A stretch of DNA of 64,000 bases from Gemmataceae bacterium (lineage in GTDB: Bacteria; Planctomycetota; Planctomycetia; Gemmatales; Gemmataceae), in contig JALHPZ010000017.1 in assembly GCA_022842245.1 (NCBI GenBank), positions 60,744 through 124,743 on the forward strand. The letters are read 5' to 3'. The notes under the pieces were generated by a model. The model saw nothing but the letters and a program-made list of their open reading frames with translations. It ran no database searches and had not been told where the DNA came from. A program made the position numbers and the translations under genes. This document shows positions 1-9,217 of the stretch, one piece after another. Within the stretch, counting starts at the first letter, position 1. Each line of letters opens with the position of its first letter.

Positions 1-2029
1 CGGTCAGTTCGGCACTGAGTTCGTCAACCTGACGCGGTTGGTTCAGCACGAGACTATCGAGCAATTCGTCCACCATGCCGGGATTGTTAACGAGCAATCC
101 GGACAGGAACGGGCTGCCGGAGCAGAGGTCGACGTAGAGCTTGAGCGTGGCGGGATTGAAGCTGAAGAGTTCATAAAGCACCGCTTTGGCGCCGAGCGAA
201 GCGGTGACGCGTTCGAGGCTGTCGAGGGCGACGTCGGGGTCGGGCGTTTCGGCGACGGCGCGGAGGAGGCGCGGCGCAATGCTCGCGAGGAAATGCCGGC
301 AGCGGCGGTGCGACAGGAAGCGCACCGATTCGTGCGCGAGGCGCAGCAGGTTCGCATATGCCTCCGGAACGTTACGGAAGCCGTATGGCCCTAGCACCTC
401 GCGCTGCTTCGCCTCGTCCGGATCGGGATCGAGGATCAGGTCCGATTCCGGTTCGGCCTGGCCGCTCTCGCTCGCAAACGTCTGATGCAAGAGATGTTCG
501 AGGATCACGCGATCGCGGCCCGTCTTGTCGTGGAGGTCGTTGAGGAACAGGTCGAGCGGTTCGACGAGAAGCGTCTTCGTCTGTAACAGCGGGCCGCTGG
601 TCGTTTCATCGAGCGGGGAGCGACGCTGCGCGGCCAATGTGGAATTCGGAATGCGGTACTCGGAACTCGGTTCCAGGCTTTCATTCCGCATTCCGAATTC
701 CGCATTCCGAATTCCTGTATATCCCATTCGCCGCGCCAGCTTCTCCAACTCGGCCTCGGTGTCGGGGAGGCGGTGCGTCTGCATGTCGAAGAGCAGTTGC
801 AGGCGGTGTTCGGTCTTGCGTAGGAAGCGGTAGGCGTCCGCGAGGATGTAGTTCTCGTTGCCAGTGAGGCAGCCCGCAATTTCGAGGCTTTCAAGCGCCA
901 GCAGCGTGTTCCGCTGCCGCACGGCCGGGAGATCGCCGCCGTTGAGCAGCTGGAGGAACTGCACCGTATACTCGATATCGCGGATGCCTCCCCGGCCGGT
1001 CTTTACGTCGCGGTCGTCGTCGCCGGCGCGGTTGGCGCGCTGTTCCATCTGGCGCTTGAGCGCCTTCACTTCGTTGATCTCGGAGAAGCTGAAATACTTC
1101 CGGTAGACGAACGGCTCGATGGACTGAACGAACTCGCGGCCGAGTTCGATGTCGCCGCCGCAGGGGCGCACCTTGATGAGCGCCTGACGTTCCCAGGTGC
1201 GGCCCATGACGTCGTAGTAACTGCGCGTGGCGGCGAGGCTGCGCGCGAGCGGTCCGGTGCGGCCTTCGGGGCGGAGACGCAAATCGACGCGGTAGGCGAA
1301 GCCGGCATCGGTGTGCGAGGAGAGCAGACGAAGAAACTCGGTGATGATGCGGGCGAAGGCGTCGGCGTTCGACACGGGGTGGACGCGCTTGCCGGCGGTC
1401 TCGCCGTCGTCGTCGTAGACGAACATGAGGTCGAGGTCGGAGGAGTAGTTGAGTTCGTCGCCGCCGAGCTTGCCGAAGGCGAGGGCGGCGAGGCGCGCGG
1501 GTCGGTCGCCGACCGTGGGCGTGCCGATCTTGCGCGTGACGGTGCGTGTGGCCGTGGCGAGCGCGACTTGAATGGACGCGTCGGCGGCGCGGGCGAGGTC
1601 GCGCGTGATCTCTTCGAGCGGCCGGTCGCGGATGACGTCGTTGAGGCCGATGCGGAGCACCTGGAGCCGGCGGAACTTGCGGAACGCGCGGAGGACGCCG
1701 GCGTCGTCGGTGGCGGCGTCGACGAGGGATTGCAGTTGTTGCGTCAGTTCGGCGGTGGACGGATTGCGCCCGGCGGGCTTGAGCACGAGGTCGAGCGCTT
1801 CGGGATCTTGCGCCAGCGTGTCGGCGAAGAGTTGCGAGGTCGCGAGGAGTTGGAGGAGCGATTCGAGACCGCCGTCGTTCGGGTCGAGCAGCGCGGCGGC
1901 GTGAGGCGCGAAGTGCGGCTGCGCCGCGAGCCGCTCGAAGTGGTTCGCCGCCATCGCCGGGTCCGCCGTGCGCGGCAGCAGGCGGGCGAGGAGGAGAGCG
2001 AAACGTGTATCCGAGATGGCCGACGTCAT
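1..2029 (-). CDS. glnE: Glutamine synthetase adenylyltransferase/adenylyl-removing enzyme, partial
   Basis: GlnE adenylylates and deadenylylates glutamine synthetase to tune nitrogen assimilation. About 676 residues are visible, starting at ATG 2029; the C-terminal part lies beyond the left edge. The first nucleotidyltransferase domain is clear, with GKLGGDELNYSSDLDLMF at residues 186-203 and the acidic SD-x-D pair that binds metal. The adjoining helical part includes RTWERQALIKVRP and GGIRDIEYTVQF. An odd feature is a 75-bp palindromic element inserted in frame at about residues 439-463, just after the GYTG segment, in a region where relatives have a variable linker. The reading frame stays open through it. 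The gene is transcribed leftward and begins 25 bases beyond the end of miaB, so the two could share a transcript. The family call is secure. Confidence 0.93.
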   Translation of the reverse strand, partial: MTSAISDTRFALLLARLLPRTADPAMAANHFERLAAQPHFAPHAAALLDPNDGGLESLLQLLATSQLFADTLAQDPEALDLVLKPAGRNPSTAELTQQLQSLVDAATDDAGVLRAFRKFRRLQVLRIGLNDVIRDRPLEEITRDLARAADASIQVALATATRTVTRKIGTPTVGDRPARLAALAFGKLGGDELNYSSDLDLMFVYDDDGETAGKRVHPVSNADAFARIITEFLRLLSSHTDAGFAYRVDLRLRPEGRTGPLARSLAATRSYYDVMGRTWERQALIKVRPCGGDIELGREFVQSIEPFVYRKYFSFSEINEVKALKRQMEQRANRAGDDDRDVKTGRGGIRDIEYTVQFLQLLNGGDLPAVRQRNTLLALESLEIAGCLTGNENYILADAYRFLRKTEHRLQLLFDMQTHRLPDTEAELEKLARRMGYTGIRNAEFGMRNESLEPSSEYRIPNSTLAAQRRSPLDETTSGPLLQTKTLLVEPLDLFLNDLHDKTGRDRVILEHLLHQTFASESGQAEPESDLILDPDPDEAKQREVLGPYGFRNVPEAYANLLRLAHESVRFLSHRRCRHFLASIAPRLLRAVAETPDPDVALDSLERVTASLGAKAVLYELFSFNPATLKLYVDLCSGSPFLSGLLVNNPGMVDELLDSLVLNQPRQVDELSAELT
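641..715. repeat. Palindromic element inserted in frame within glnE
   Basis: The arms GGAATTCGGAATGCGG (641-656) and its exact reverse complement (700-715) enclose a 43-base interior that carries further copies of the GGAAT(T/G)CGG motif. The total is 75 bases, or 25 codons, so glnE stays in frame and gains a peptide rich in R, N, E and S. A related GGAATGCGG stretch lies upstream of prfA near 46280, which suggests a dispersed repeat family. Confidence 0.75.
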
Positions 2030-2054
2030 GGTTGAATGTCCCCGACGTTTAGAC

Positions 2055-3515
2055 TTACACGGTCTTCAACCCGATACGACGTTTCGATGGCACATCCTCT
2101 CGTTCCGTTTGATTCACCCCCACCCGCTCGCCCGTCAGTACTTCGCCGTACAGCGTGAACGGGCTGGCGTTCGCCACGCGCATCGGCACGATCGCGCCGA
2201 CCATGCGCTCGTGACCGTCGAAGACCACGATATGATCGGTCATCGTGCGACCCGTCAACTGGCGTAGCGGACCGCTCTCTCGCTCGCCGTGGCGGCTGGG
2301 ACCTTCCACCAGTACCTCCACCGTCGAACCCACCCAGGCCTTGTGGTCCGCGAGGCAGTTCGCGTTCTGCACGCCGAGCAGGTCGTTGTTGCGGCGCTTC
2401 TTCACCTCCTCGGGAATGTCGTCGGCCCAGCGGTCCGCGGCCTTCGTGCCGGGGCGCTCGCTGTACTTGAAGATGAACGAGTTCTTGAACTTCGCCTCGC
2501 GCACGAGGTCCATGGTGAGCTGGAAGCTCGCTTCCGTCTCGCCGCAGAAGCCGACGATGAAATCGCTCGACACCGCCACGCCCGGCACCTTCTCCCGGCA
2601 GCGCGCGAGCATCTCGCGATACTCGGCCACGGTGTAGTTGCGCTTCATCCGCTTGAGCATCTCGTCGCAACCGCTCTGTGCCGGCACGTGCAGGTATTTC
2701 ACCACCTTCGGCAGTTCCCGCACCGCGTCGAGCAGGTCGTCGGTCATGTCCTTCGGGTAGTTCGTCACGAATTTGATGCGGTCGAGGCCCGGCGTGTCGT
2801 GCATCTGCGCAATGAGGTCGCTCAGCCGCGTGCGGCGGCCGTCGCCGTGGTCGAAGACGTAGCTGTTCACAGTCTGGCCGATCAGCGTGACTTCCTTGCA
2901 GCCCTGGTCGACGAGTTGCCGGACTTCGGCGAGGATGTGCTCGGGCCGCCGGCTCTGCTCGGGGCCGCGCGTACTCGGCACGACGCAGTAGGTGCAGAAC
3001 TTGTCGCAGCCGATCTGTACGCGGACGAACGCCTGGAACGGCGTCGGGCGCATCGTCGGGTCGCGCGTCGGGTCGTAGCTCTCGAAGCTCGCCTCGACCT
3101 CGTGCCGACCGCCGTCGGCGCGGCCGAGGCTCAGCGCGAACTGCGGAACGCGCGTCCGCTTCACTTCCGCGACGAGTTCCGGAATGCGCGCGAGTTGTCC
3201 GGTGCCGACGACGATGTCCACGTAGGGCGCACGGTCGCGGATGGCGTGCTGGTCTTTCTGCGCCATGCAGCCGATGACGCCGACGACGACGTCGGGGTTC
3301 TGCTTCTTGTGCGGGGCGGCACGGCCGAGGGCGGAGTAGGTCTTCTCCTCCGCATGCTCGCGAACGGAGCAGGTGTTGAAGAGCAGCACGTCGGCGTCGG
3401 CGGGCGCATCCGTGAGGTCGTAGCCCTGTTTCCGGAGAGCCCCGATGACTAGCTCGCTATCGAGCACGTTCATCTGGCAGCCGACGGTTTCGATGTAGAC
3501 TTTTTTCGTCGTCAT
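2055..3515 (-). CDS. miaB: tRNA-2-methylthio-N6-dimethylallyladenosine synthase
   Basis: MiaB adds the 2-methylthio group to i6A37 of tRNAs reading UNN codons, using two [4Fe-4S] clusters and S-adenosylmethionine. Starting at ATG 3515 (MTTKKVYIETVGCQMN) the protein has 486 residues. The N-terminal methylthiotransferase domain holds the cluster cysteines in VGCQMN, NTCSVRE and IGCMAQ (residues 13, 49, 83). The radical SAM motif CDKFCTYC follows at residues 170-177, and a TRAM RNA-binding domain (GSTVEVLVEG onward) ends the protein. An upstream in-frame ATG at 3536 would add seven residues (MITEPRP), but the family usually begins close to the KKVYIETxGCQMN segment, so 3515 is preferred. Confidence 0.95.
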   Translation of the reverse strand: MTTKKVYIETVGCQMNVLDSELVIGALRKQGYDLTDAPADADVLLFNTCSVREHAEEKTYSALGRAAPHKKQNPDVVVGVIGCMAQKDQHAIRDRAPYVDIVVGTGQLARIPELVAEVKRTRVPQFALSLGRADGGRHEVEASFESYDPTRDPTMRPTPFQAFVRVQIGCDKFCTYCVVPSTRGPEQSRRPEHILAEVRQLVDQGCKEVTLIGQTVNSYVFDHGDGRRTRLSDLIAQMHDTPGLDRIKFVTNYPKDMTDDLLDAVRELPKVVKYLHVPAQSGCDEMLKRMKRNYTVAEYREMLARCREKVPGVAVSSDFIVGFCGETEASFQLTMDLVREAKFKNSFIFKYSERPGTKAADRWADDIPEEVKKRRNNDLLGVQNANCLADHKAWVGSTVEVLVEGPSRHGERESGPLRQLTGRTMTDHIVVFDGHERMVGAIVPMRVANASPFTLYGEVLTGERVGVNQTEREDVPSKRRIGLKTV

Positions 3516-3573
3516 GGGTCGGGGTTCCGTTATCAACGGGGCCGAAGGGGAAACACGAATTGTAGCGGACTCG

Positions 3574-5181
3574 TCACTCTTTCAACATGCTGGCCGGGGA
3601 TCGGAGTCGTTCGAGCGCCGGGGGCAATCCGCCCTTGAGGTTCTCCTGGTTCCGCTGGACGGCTTCGGCGACGGCGAGGGCGAAATCGCGGTGGCTGGCG
3701 AAGAACTCGCGGAGCCGCTCGAGTGCGGCGGGTCGCTTGGCGAGCGTGGTCATCGCCTGCGTGAAGGCCGTGTACGATTCGCGCGGGCGGTCCTGGTGCG
3801 CGAGCAGCACGCCGCCGCCGAGCTTCGACGCGACGACGAACACGGGGAAGATCGCATCCTGCTGACGCGGCCGATCCGGTTTCTCCTGCTCCAGCTGCAG
3901 GAACACTTTTTCGGCTTCGGCGTGGCGATGTTCGTGCAGGTAGAGAAGGCCGAGGTCCAGGCTGGCGTCGAGTACCTCGCCGGGCGTGGCACCGCGCTTG
4001 TCGAGCCGGGTGAGCAGCTCGCGCTCGCGGGCGCTGACGAGTTTGACGCCGTCGGGCAGGCGCGCGTCGGGCAGCCCCGTGCCCGTCGTGGGTGCGGCGA
4101 TCGCCGGCGGATGGAGTTTTCCAAAGAGGAACCAGCCGCAGGCGAACGTCGTGGCGAGTGCCAGCGCGCCGAGGATGCGCGCCGGCCAGCGCGACGGCTG
4201 GTCCGGCAGCACGAGCTGCACCGTCGTGGTGTTGGGCAGCATGAGGGGCAAGCTTCCGCTCGCGATCGTGCCGTTCACGGGCGCCGGCAGATTCAGTGCC
4301 AGACCGTCACGGAGCTTGGCCACGTCGCGCAGCACCTCTTTCGCGCTGGCGTAACGGTCTTCCGGCTTCTTCGCCATCAACTTGTGGACAAGCGCGGCGA
4401 GATCCCCCGGCAGGTCGGGCCGGATCGCCGTCAGTGGCTCCGGCTGGTCGTTCACGTGCTTCATCGCCACATCGATGGCGTTCGCGCCGCCGAAGGGCGG
4501 GTGTCCCGCGAGCAGATGGTAGCAGGTGACGCCGAAGCTGTAGAGGTCGCTGCGGTGATCGGTCGGCAGGCCGCGCACCTGCTCCGGCGACATGTACAGC
4601 GGCGTGCCGACCGTCACGCCCGATTGCGTCAGATTCAGGGGTTGCTTGTCGTCGTGGGTGAGTCGCGACAGGCCGAAGTCGGTCACTTTCACTTCGACCT
4701 TTTTCGTCAGCAGGATGTTTTCCGGTTTGATGTCTCGGTGGACGATGCCGAGTTCGCTGGCGCGCTGGAGGGCAGCCGCCACCTGGCGCACGATCGCGAG
4801 CGCGATCGGCAGGTCCGGCGGCCCCTTGCGCTCGAGGAAGTCGCGGAGGTTCCGGCCCTCGACGTATTCGAGCGCCATGTACCGCAACCCGTCGTGCTCG
4901 CCGATGGCGTAGACCTGTACGATGTTCGGATGGCTGATGCGTGCGACGGCCTCGGCCTCGGCCTGGAAGCGTTTCAGCGCCGTCGCGTTCTGCGCCAGGT
5001 CGCCTCGTAAAAGCTTGAGCGCCACGTCGCGCTTCAGCGAGAGCTGCCGCGCGAGGTACACCTGTCCCATCCCTCCCTGGCCGAGCTTGCGCAGCACCTG
5101 GAAGTCGCCGAGCGTGCGGCCGGTGATATCCGGCGGTGGCTTCGGCGATTCGGCGGCGGGTTCCGGCGCGGATTCGGGCAT
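3574..5181 (-). CDS. Membrane-anchored serine/threonine protein kinase
   Basis: A Hanks-type (PknB-like) kinase of 535 residues. The kinase domain spans about residues 25-290: glycine loop GQGGMG (34-39), catalytic lysine in DVALK (56), catalytic loop HRDIKPEN (148-155), metal-binding DFG (168-170) and the APE-like segment MSPE. One transmembrane helix at about 333-354 separates the cytoplasmic kinase from a C-terminal part of some 180 residues. That part contains helical, TPR-like sequence (GEVLDASLDLGLLYLHEH) and is presumably exposed on the other side of the membrane. Substrates cannot be told from the sequence. It is transcribed divergently from the Hsp70-like gene, with 140 bases between the starts. 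Confidence 0.92.
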   Translation of the reverse strand: MPESAPEPAAESPKPPPDITGRTLGDFQVLRKLGQGGMGQVYLARQLSLKRDVALKLLRGDLAQNATALKRFQAEAEAVARISHPNIVQVYAIGEHDGLRYMALEYVEGRNLRDFLERKGPPDLPIALAIVRQVAAALQRASELGIVHRDIKPENILLTKKVEVKVTDFGLSRLTHDDKQPLNLTQSGVTVGTPLYMSPEQVRGLPTDHRSDLYSFGVTCYHLLAGHPPFGGANAIDVAMKHVNDQPEPLTAIRPDLPGDLAALVHKLMAKKPEDRYASAKEVLRDVAKLRDGLALNLPAPVNGTIASGSLPLMLPNTTTVQLVLPDQPSRWPARILGALALATTFACGWFLFGKLHPPAIAAPTTGTGLPDARLPDGVKLVSARERELLTRLDKRGATPGEVLDASLDLGLLYLHEHRHAEAEKVFLQLEQEKPDRPRQQDAIFPVFVVASKLGGGVLLAHQDRPRESYTAFTQAMTTLAKRPAALERLREFFASHRDFALAVAEAVQRNQENLKGGLPPALERLRSPASMLKE

Positions 5182-5321
5182 AGACGCGGCACCAACGCGG
5201 AGGTTCCGGTTATCGTAGTCGAAGCCGCTCCTAGTAACGGTCGATGCCCGGGAAAAGTCGCCCGCAATCCGGTTCCCGGTCTTACAATCACAAAACCTTC
5301 CCGGCCCTTCGGACCCCCGCC

Positions 5322-6860
5322 ATGTCGATTGTCGGCATCGACCTCGGAACGACTTATTCCGCCATCGCCACGCTCGACGACCGCGGCCGGCCCTACACGC
5401 TTCCCAACCGCGACGGCGACCTGCTTACCCCCTCGGCCGTGTATCTCACCGCCCATGGCGAAGCCATCGTCGGGCAGCCCGCGCTCGACGTCATGATGGA
5501 GCACCCCGGCGACGTCGCCACGCTCATGAAGCGGAAAATGGGCCTGCCCGAATACGGCCGCGCCGTCGGCGGGAGGCACTACCGGCCTGAATCGCTCTCG
5601 GCCGTCGTCCTCCGCAAGCTGGCCAACGATGCGGAATCTCAGATCGGCCCGATCACCGGGGCGGTCATCACGGTACCGGCGTACTTCGATGACAGCCGTC
5701 GCAAGGCCACGATGGACGCCGGCAAGATTGCCGGCCTGAACGTCATCGATATTCTCGACGAACCCTCGGCCGCCGCACTCGCCTACACCATCCAAACGGC
5801 CAGCACCGGGCAGATCCCGGAGGGTGCACCCAAGACCGTCATCGTCTACGATCTCGGCGGCGGAACATTCGACGTCACGCTCGTCCAACTCTCCAAGAAG
5901 AAGTTCCGCGTCCTCGGCATCGAGGGCGACGTCCGCCTCGGCGGCAAGGACTGGGACGACCGGCTCGTCAACCACGTCGCCGACCAGTTCAAACAGCAGC
6001 ACGGCTCCGATCCACGCGAAGACGAGCAGTCGATGGCGTTGCTCCACGCTGCCACGGAGCGCGCCAAGCGCACGCTTTCGAAGGTGGAGAACGCCACCAT
6101 CACGTGCGTCCACGATGGCAAGCGCATGTCGGTGCCGATTACGCGGGAGCAATTCGAAACGCTCACGCGCGACCTGCTGATCCGGACGCGACTGACGACA
6201 CAGCAAGTGGTGGCGAGCGCCGGCCTGACGTGGGACCGCATCGACAAGGTACTGATGGTCGGCGGGTCCACGCACATGCCGATGACGGCGAAGATGCTGC
6301 GGGACCTGACCGGCCGCGACGCCGACCGCTCACTGGCGGTGAGCGAAGTCGTGGCGCGCGGCGCGGCGGCGCACGCCGGCATCGTATCCGCCAAGCTCGC
6401 GAACCTCGCGCCGCAGGCCGGCTCCGCAATCGCCGACATCGTCGAGGTCAGCGTGAACGCCCACAGCCTCGGCGTCGAGATCCGCAAGGGCGAAGACCGG
6501 ATCAACGACAAGCTGATCCTCAAGAACACACAGCTCCCCGCCGCCGTCAGCCGCGTCTACTTCACGAATAAGGACGGCCAGCAGAAGGTGCGCGTCCGCA
6601 TCCTGCAAGGCGAGGCGAACCAGTCGGCCGCGTGCATCCCGATCGGCGACTGCTGGGTGGATGGATTACCCGCCGGTATGCCAAAGGGTGCCCCGGTGCA
6701 GGTGCGCTGCGGCGTAGCGGCCAACGGCCGGATCGAAGTCATGGCCCTGGACATGACCAGCGGCAAGATGGCGAAGGCCGAGATCCACCGCAGCGGCGGA
6801 CTCGAAGACGCCGACATCCAACGCGAATCGGAGTGGTTGAAGTCGTTGAGGATTCAGTAA
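5322..6860 (+). CDS. Hsp70-family (DnaK-like) protein with shortened C terminus
   Basis: An Hsp70-type ATPase chaperone of 512 residues. The actin-like ATPase domain is complete, with phosphate-1 loop GIDLGTTYSAIA, connect-1 region AVITVPAYFDDSRRKA, DEPSAAALAY, phosphate-2 loop YDLGGGTFDVT and adenosine motif VLMVGGSTHMPM. After it comes a short beta-rich substrate-binding part (SVNAHSLGVEI...NTQLPAA). The helical lid of true DnaK, about 100 residues, is missing. It is therefore probably one of the extra Hsp70 paralogues of planctomycetes, not the main DnaK, and no grpE or dnaJ lies nearby. The start is ATG 5322, where homology to MSIVGIDLGTT begins; a longer in-frame start at 5244 has no support. 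Confidence 0.9.
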   Translation: MSIVGIDLGTTYSAIATLDDRGRPYTLPNRDGDLLTPSAVYLTAHGEAIVGQPALDVMMEHPGDVATLMKRKMGLPEYGRAVGGRHYRPESLSAVVLRKLANDAESQIGPITGAVITVPAYFDDSRRKATMDAGKIAGLNVIDILDEPSAAALAYTIQTASTGQIPEGAPKTVIVYDLGGGTFDVTLVQLSKKKFRVLGIEGDVRLGGKDWDDRLVNHVADQFKQQHGSDPREDEQSMALLHAATERAKRTLSKVENATITCVHDGKRMSVPITREQFETLTRDLLIRTRLTTQQVVASAGLTWDRIDKVLMVGGSTHMPMTAKMLRDLTGRDADRSLAVSEVVARGAAAHAGIVSAKLANLAPQAGSAIADIVEVSVNAHSLGVEIRKGEDRINDKLILKNTQLPAAVSRVYFTNKDGQQKVRVRILQGEANQSAACIPIGDCWVDGLPAGMPKGAPVQVRCGVAANGRIEVMALDMTSGKMAKAEIHRSGGLEDADIQRESEWLKSLRIQ

Positions 6861-6864
6861 ACCC

Positions 6865-6947
6865 GTAGGGCGGGACAATGCTTTGCGCCGACCCGCCAAA
6901 CTCGCTGTCGGATCGGCGAGTCGGCGCAAAGCCTTGACCCGCCCTAC
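6865..6947. repeat. Large imperfect palindrome between convergent genes
   Basis: The arms at 6865-6890 (starting GTAGGGCGGG) and 6922-6947 (ending CCCGCCCTAC) are complementary at 24 of 26 positions. The interior has a smaller CTCGC/GCGAG stem. The element fills the gap between the Hsp70-like gene (ends 6860) and hemC (ends 6954), where it could act as a two-way terminator. No T-run follows on either side, so a mobile palindromic repeat is equally possible. Confidence 0.7.
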
Positions 6948-6953
6948 CGCGAA

Positions 6954-7868
6954 TCACAAGCTCGCGAGCAACTCGTCAGCCCCTTCGTCCTTGAGCATCG
7001 CGGCGAGTTCCTGCCCGACCGCCAGGGACGCATCCGGCGCGCCGCGGTGGGTCGCCACAATCCGCCGCCGACCGTCCTCGGACAACACCGCCCCGCGAAC
7101 GGTCAGCACTCCATTCTCAATTCTCGACGTCGCTCCGATCGGCACGAGGCAGCCGCCGCCGAGCGTCCAGAGCATCGCTCGCTCGGCTCGCACGCGGCTC
7201 CAGGTTTCTCGATGGTTGATTGCTTCCAGAATCTCTCGCGTCGTGCCATCCGCAGTCCGGCATTCCAGACCGATCGCACCTTGCCCCACCGCCGGCAGCA
7301 TCCACTCCGGATCCAGGATTTCCGTGATCCGGTGCGCGAGACCCAATCGCACGAGGCCGGCTTCCGCGAGCACGATGCCATCGAGGCCTTGTTCTTCGAG
7401 TTTTCGAAGCCGCGTGTCAACGTTTCCGCGAAGTTCGACGAGCTTCAAATCGGGCCGATGATTCAAGAGTTGTGCCCGGCGGCGGAGGCTACTGGTGCCG
7501 ATCGTCGCGCCCGGCGGCAGGTCGTCGAAGCGGGTATGTTTTGTGGAAATGAACGCATCGCCGTTCGGTGCACGCTCCGGCGTCGCGACGAGTTCGACGC
7601 CGTCGACCGGGATCGTTGGCAGATCCTTCAAGCTGTGCACGGCCGCATCGGCAACTCTGTCGAGCAGCGCCTGTTGAATCGCCTTGGTGAAGACGCCGAA
7701 GCCGCCCATCGCCGACAGGGCGGAGGCCTGGTCGCGGTCGCCGTGGGTGTCAATCCGGACGAGTTCGACGGGCCGCGGATCGATGACAGGACGCAACAGG
7801 GCCGCGACATGGTTGGCTTGCCAAAGGGCGAGGGCGCTGCCGCGCGTGCCGAGTCGGAGGGAAGTCAT
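6954..7868 (-). CDS. hemC: Porphobilinogen deaminase (hydroxymethylbilane synthase)
   Basis: HemC joins four porphobilinogen units into hydroxymethylbilane, the third step from 5-aminolevulinate toward haem, sirohaem and B12. The 304-residue length is normal. Visible signatures are the N-terminal LRLGTRGSALALWQ, VHSLKDLPT, TSSLRRRAQL and the cofactor-attachment site GGGCLVPIG, in which C240 carries the dipyrromethane primer. It begins at ATG 7868 and its end faces the end of the Hsp70-like gene. No other haem gene is in the window. Confidence 0.95.
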   Translation of the reverse strand: MTSLRLGTRGSALALWQANHVAALLRPVIDPRPVELVRIDTHGDRDQASALSAMGGFGVFTKAIQQALLDRVADAAVHSLKDLPTIPVDGVELVATPERAPNGDAFISTKHTRFDDLPPGATIGTSSLRRRAQLLNHRPDLKLVELRGNVDTRLRKLEEQGLDGIVLAEAGLVRLGLAHRITEILDPEWMLPAVGQGAIGLECRTADGTTREILEAINHRETWSRVRAERAMLWTLGGGCLVPIGATSRIENGVLTVRGAVLSEDGRRRIVATHRGAPDASLAVGQELAAMLKDEGADELLASL

Positions 7869-7890
7869 GGAGAAAGTGTAGGAAACGAAG

Positions 7891-7918
7891 AAGCCCGGCG
7901 ACGACCGTCGCCGGGCTT
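7891..7918 (-). terminator. Hairpin terminator after the TPM-domain gene
   Basis: A perfect 12-bp stem (AAGCCCGGCGAC with its complement, 4-base loop) lies just after the stop of the gene ending at 7935. On the minus strand it is followed by a pyrimidine-rich run CTTCGTTTCC, which fits a factor-independent terminator. It also sits just upstream of the hemC start. Confidence 0.7.
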
Positions 7919-7934
7919 GAAGGGACTTATTGCA

Positions 7935-9002
7935 TTACCAATCGCCACCGCCGCCAAAGTCGCCGCCACCACCACCCCAGTCGCCACCACCGCCGGCGTC
8001 GCCGCCCCAGTCGCCGCCGCCGGAGCCGCCACCGTCGCCCCAGTCGCCATCGGTGGCCGCGGCACCGTCATCGTAATTACCGTCGCCGGTGTCGCCGGTT
8101 TCGTTGTCGGAGTTGTCGCCGGCCATGGCGTCGTTCTGGTAGTCGTGGCCGCCGAAGAGGTTGTTGTACATCCACATGCCGGCCATCGCACCGAACATGC
8201 CACCCATGAGGCTGGTGAAGAACCCGCCCCCACCACCGCCGTAGCCGCCGCCCGGTCCGCCCCCACCCCCACCGCCGGTGAAGGCGCGGATGAGGCCGAT
8301 GACGAGCCAGGCACCGAGCACGACCATCAGGATCATGCAGATGTAGCCGCCGATGCCGCCGCCGGCTTTCTGGTCCGCAGCGACGTGATTATTCCCGGCC
8401 GCGGCCTTGCGGCTCGAATCCGGGGCCGAGGTGTCTTTCAATTCCTTGATGATCAGTTCCGTCGCCGAGACGAGCGCACTGTCCATCTCCTTCTTGGCGG
8501 CGGCACCGTCCAACTTGTCGGCCTTCACCTTCCGCAGTTCCCGCAGGAAGATGCCGTCCACCTCGCGCGCCTTGGTATCGCTGAAGTGACGATGCACGTC
8601 GGCTTGCTTGTCGGAAACCGTACTCACGAAGAAGCCGCCGGCCGGGGACCGATACACGAGCACCACGATGTCGCCGTGGTTGTCCTGCGTGCGGCCCATC
8701 GCCCGCGCCCACTCCTCCGCGAAGCGGTTGCGGCCCTTATCGTCCTTGTTCTTGACGATCTCATCCCATTCGGCCTGCTTCTTGGGCGGCACATGATCGG
8801 CCGTCACCACCAGCAGGTGCGTCTTGCTCTTGAAAGTCGTGCTCTCGAAAGCGTGCTTCGCCTTCGTGATGCCGTCATCGCTGAACAGACCGGCCTTGTC
8901 GTCGATCTTGATTACACCCGACTCTTCAGCCCGGACCGGCACGGCCGCAAGGCCAGTCAGCACGGCCACGGCCAGCCCCAAACCTCGGAACAACCGTCTC
9001 AT
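7935..9002 (-). CDS. Exported TPM-domain protein with glycine-rich tail
   Basis: The protein has 355 residues. A signal peptide (MRRLFRGLGLAVAVLTGLA) is followed by a TPM fold (about residues 30-150, GLFSDDGITKAKHAF...), a domain found in YgcG-like membrane proteins and in the photosystem II repair factor TLP18.3. A helix at about 225-250 (ICMILMVVLGAWLVIGLI) would anchor it. The last ~100 residues are low-complexity GGGG/DWGG repeats, the usual tail of this family. The exact role is unknown; phosphatase activity has been reported for some TPM proteins. The start is ATG 9002, supported by a strong ribosome site (AGGGGAGG) 7 bases upstream. The ORF extends upstream but without a signal peptide. 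Confidence 0.85.
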   Translation of the reverse strand: MRRLFRGLGLAVAVLTGLAAVPVRAEESGVIKIDDKAGLFSDDGITKAKHAFESTTFKSKTHLLVVTADHVPPKKQAEWDEIVKNKDDKGRNRFAEEWARAMGRTQDNHGDIVVLVYRSPAGGFFVSTVSDKQADVHRHFSDTKAREVDGIFLRELRKVKADKLDGAAAKKEMDSALVSATELIIKELKDTSAPDSSRKAAAGNNHVAADQKAGGGIGGYICMILMVVLGAWLVIGLIRAFTGGGGGGGPGGGYGGGGGGFFTSLMGGMFGAMAGMWMYNNLFGGHDYQNDAMAGDNSDNETGDTGDGNYDDGAAATDGDWGDGGGSGGGDWGGDAGGGGDWGGGGGDFGGGGDW

Positions 9003-9217
9003 GGATTCGTCCTCCCCTTGGCGGATCGCAGGGTCATCGGAACACCGTTGTCCTTGATTGTACCATCGGCATTCTGAATCTTTTCGCGCAATCGGTCTAC
9101 CGAAATCCGTTTTTCCCGGCTTAGCCACCATCTATGATGGTCGGCGGACACGCGCGGCGAGGATTCGCTCCGACCGCGTCCGTTGTGTGTTCGCGGGAAC
9201 CGATCGGAGATTTGACG

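Noticed and set aside
1313..2035. 240-codon plus-strand frame
   Set aside because: It is antisense to the N-terminal half of glnE and has the Val/Gly/Glu/Arg-rich composition of a GC-rich shadow frame.
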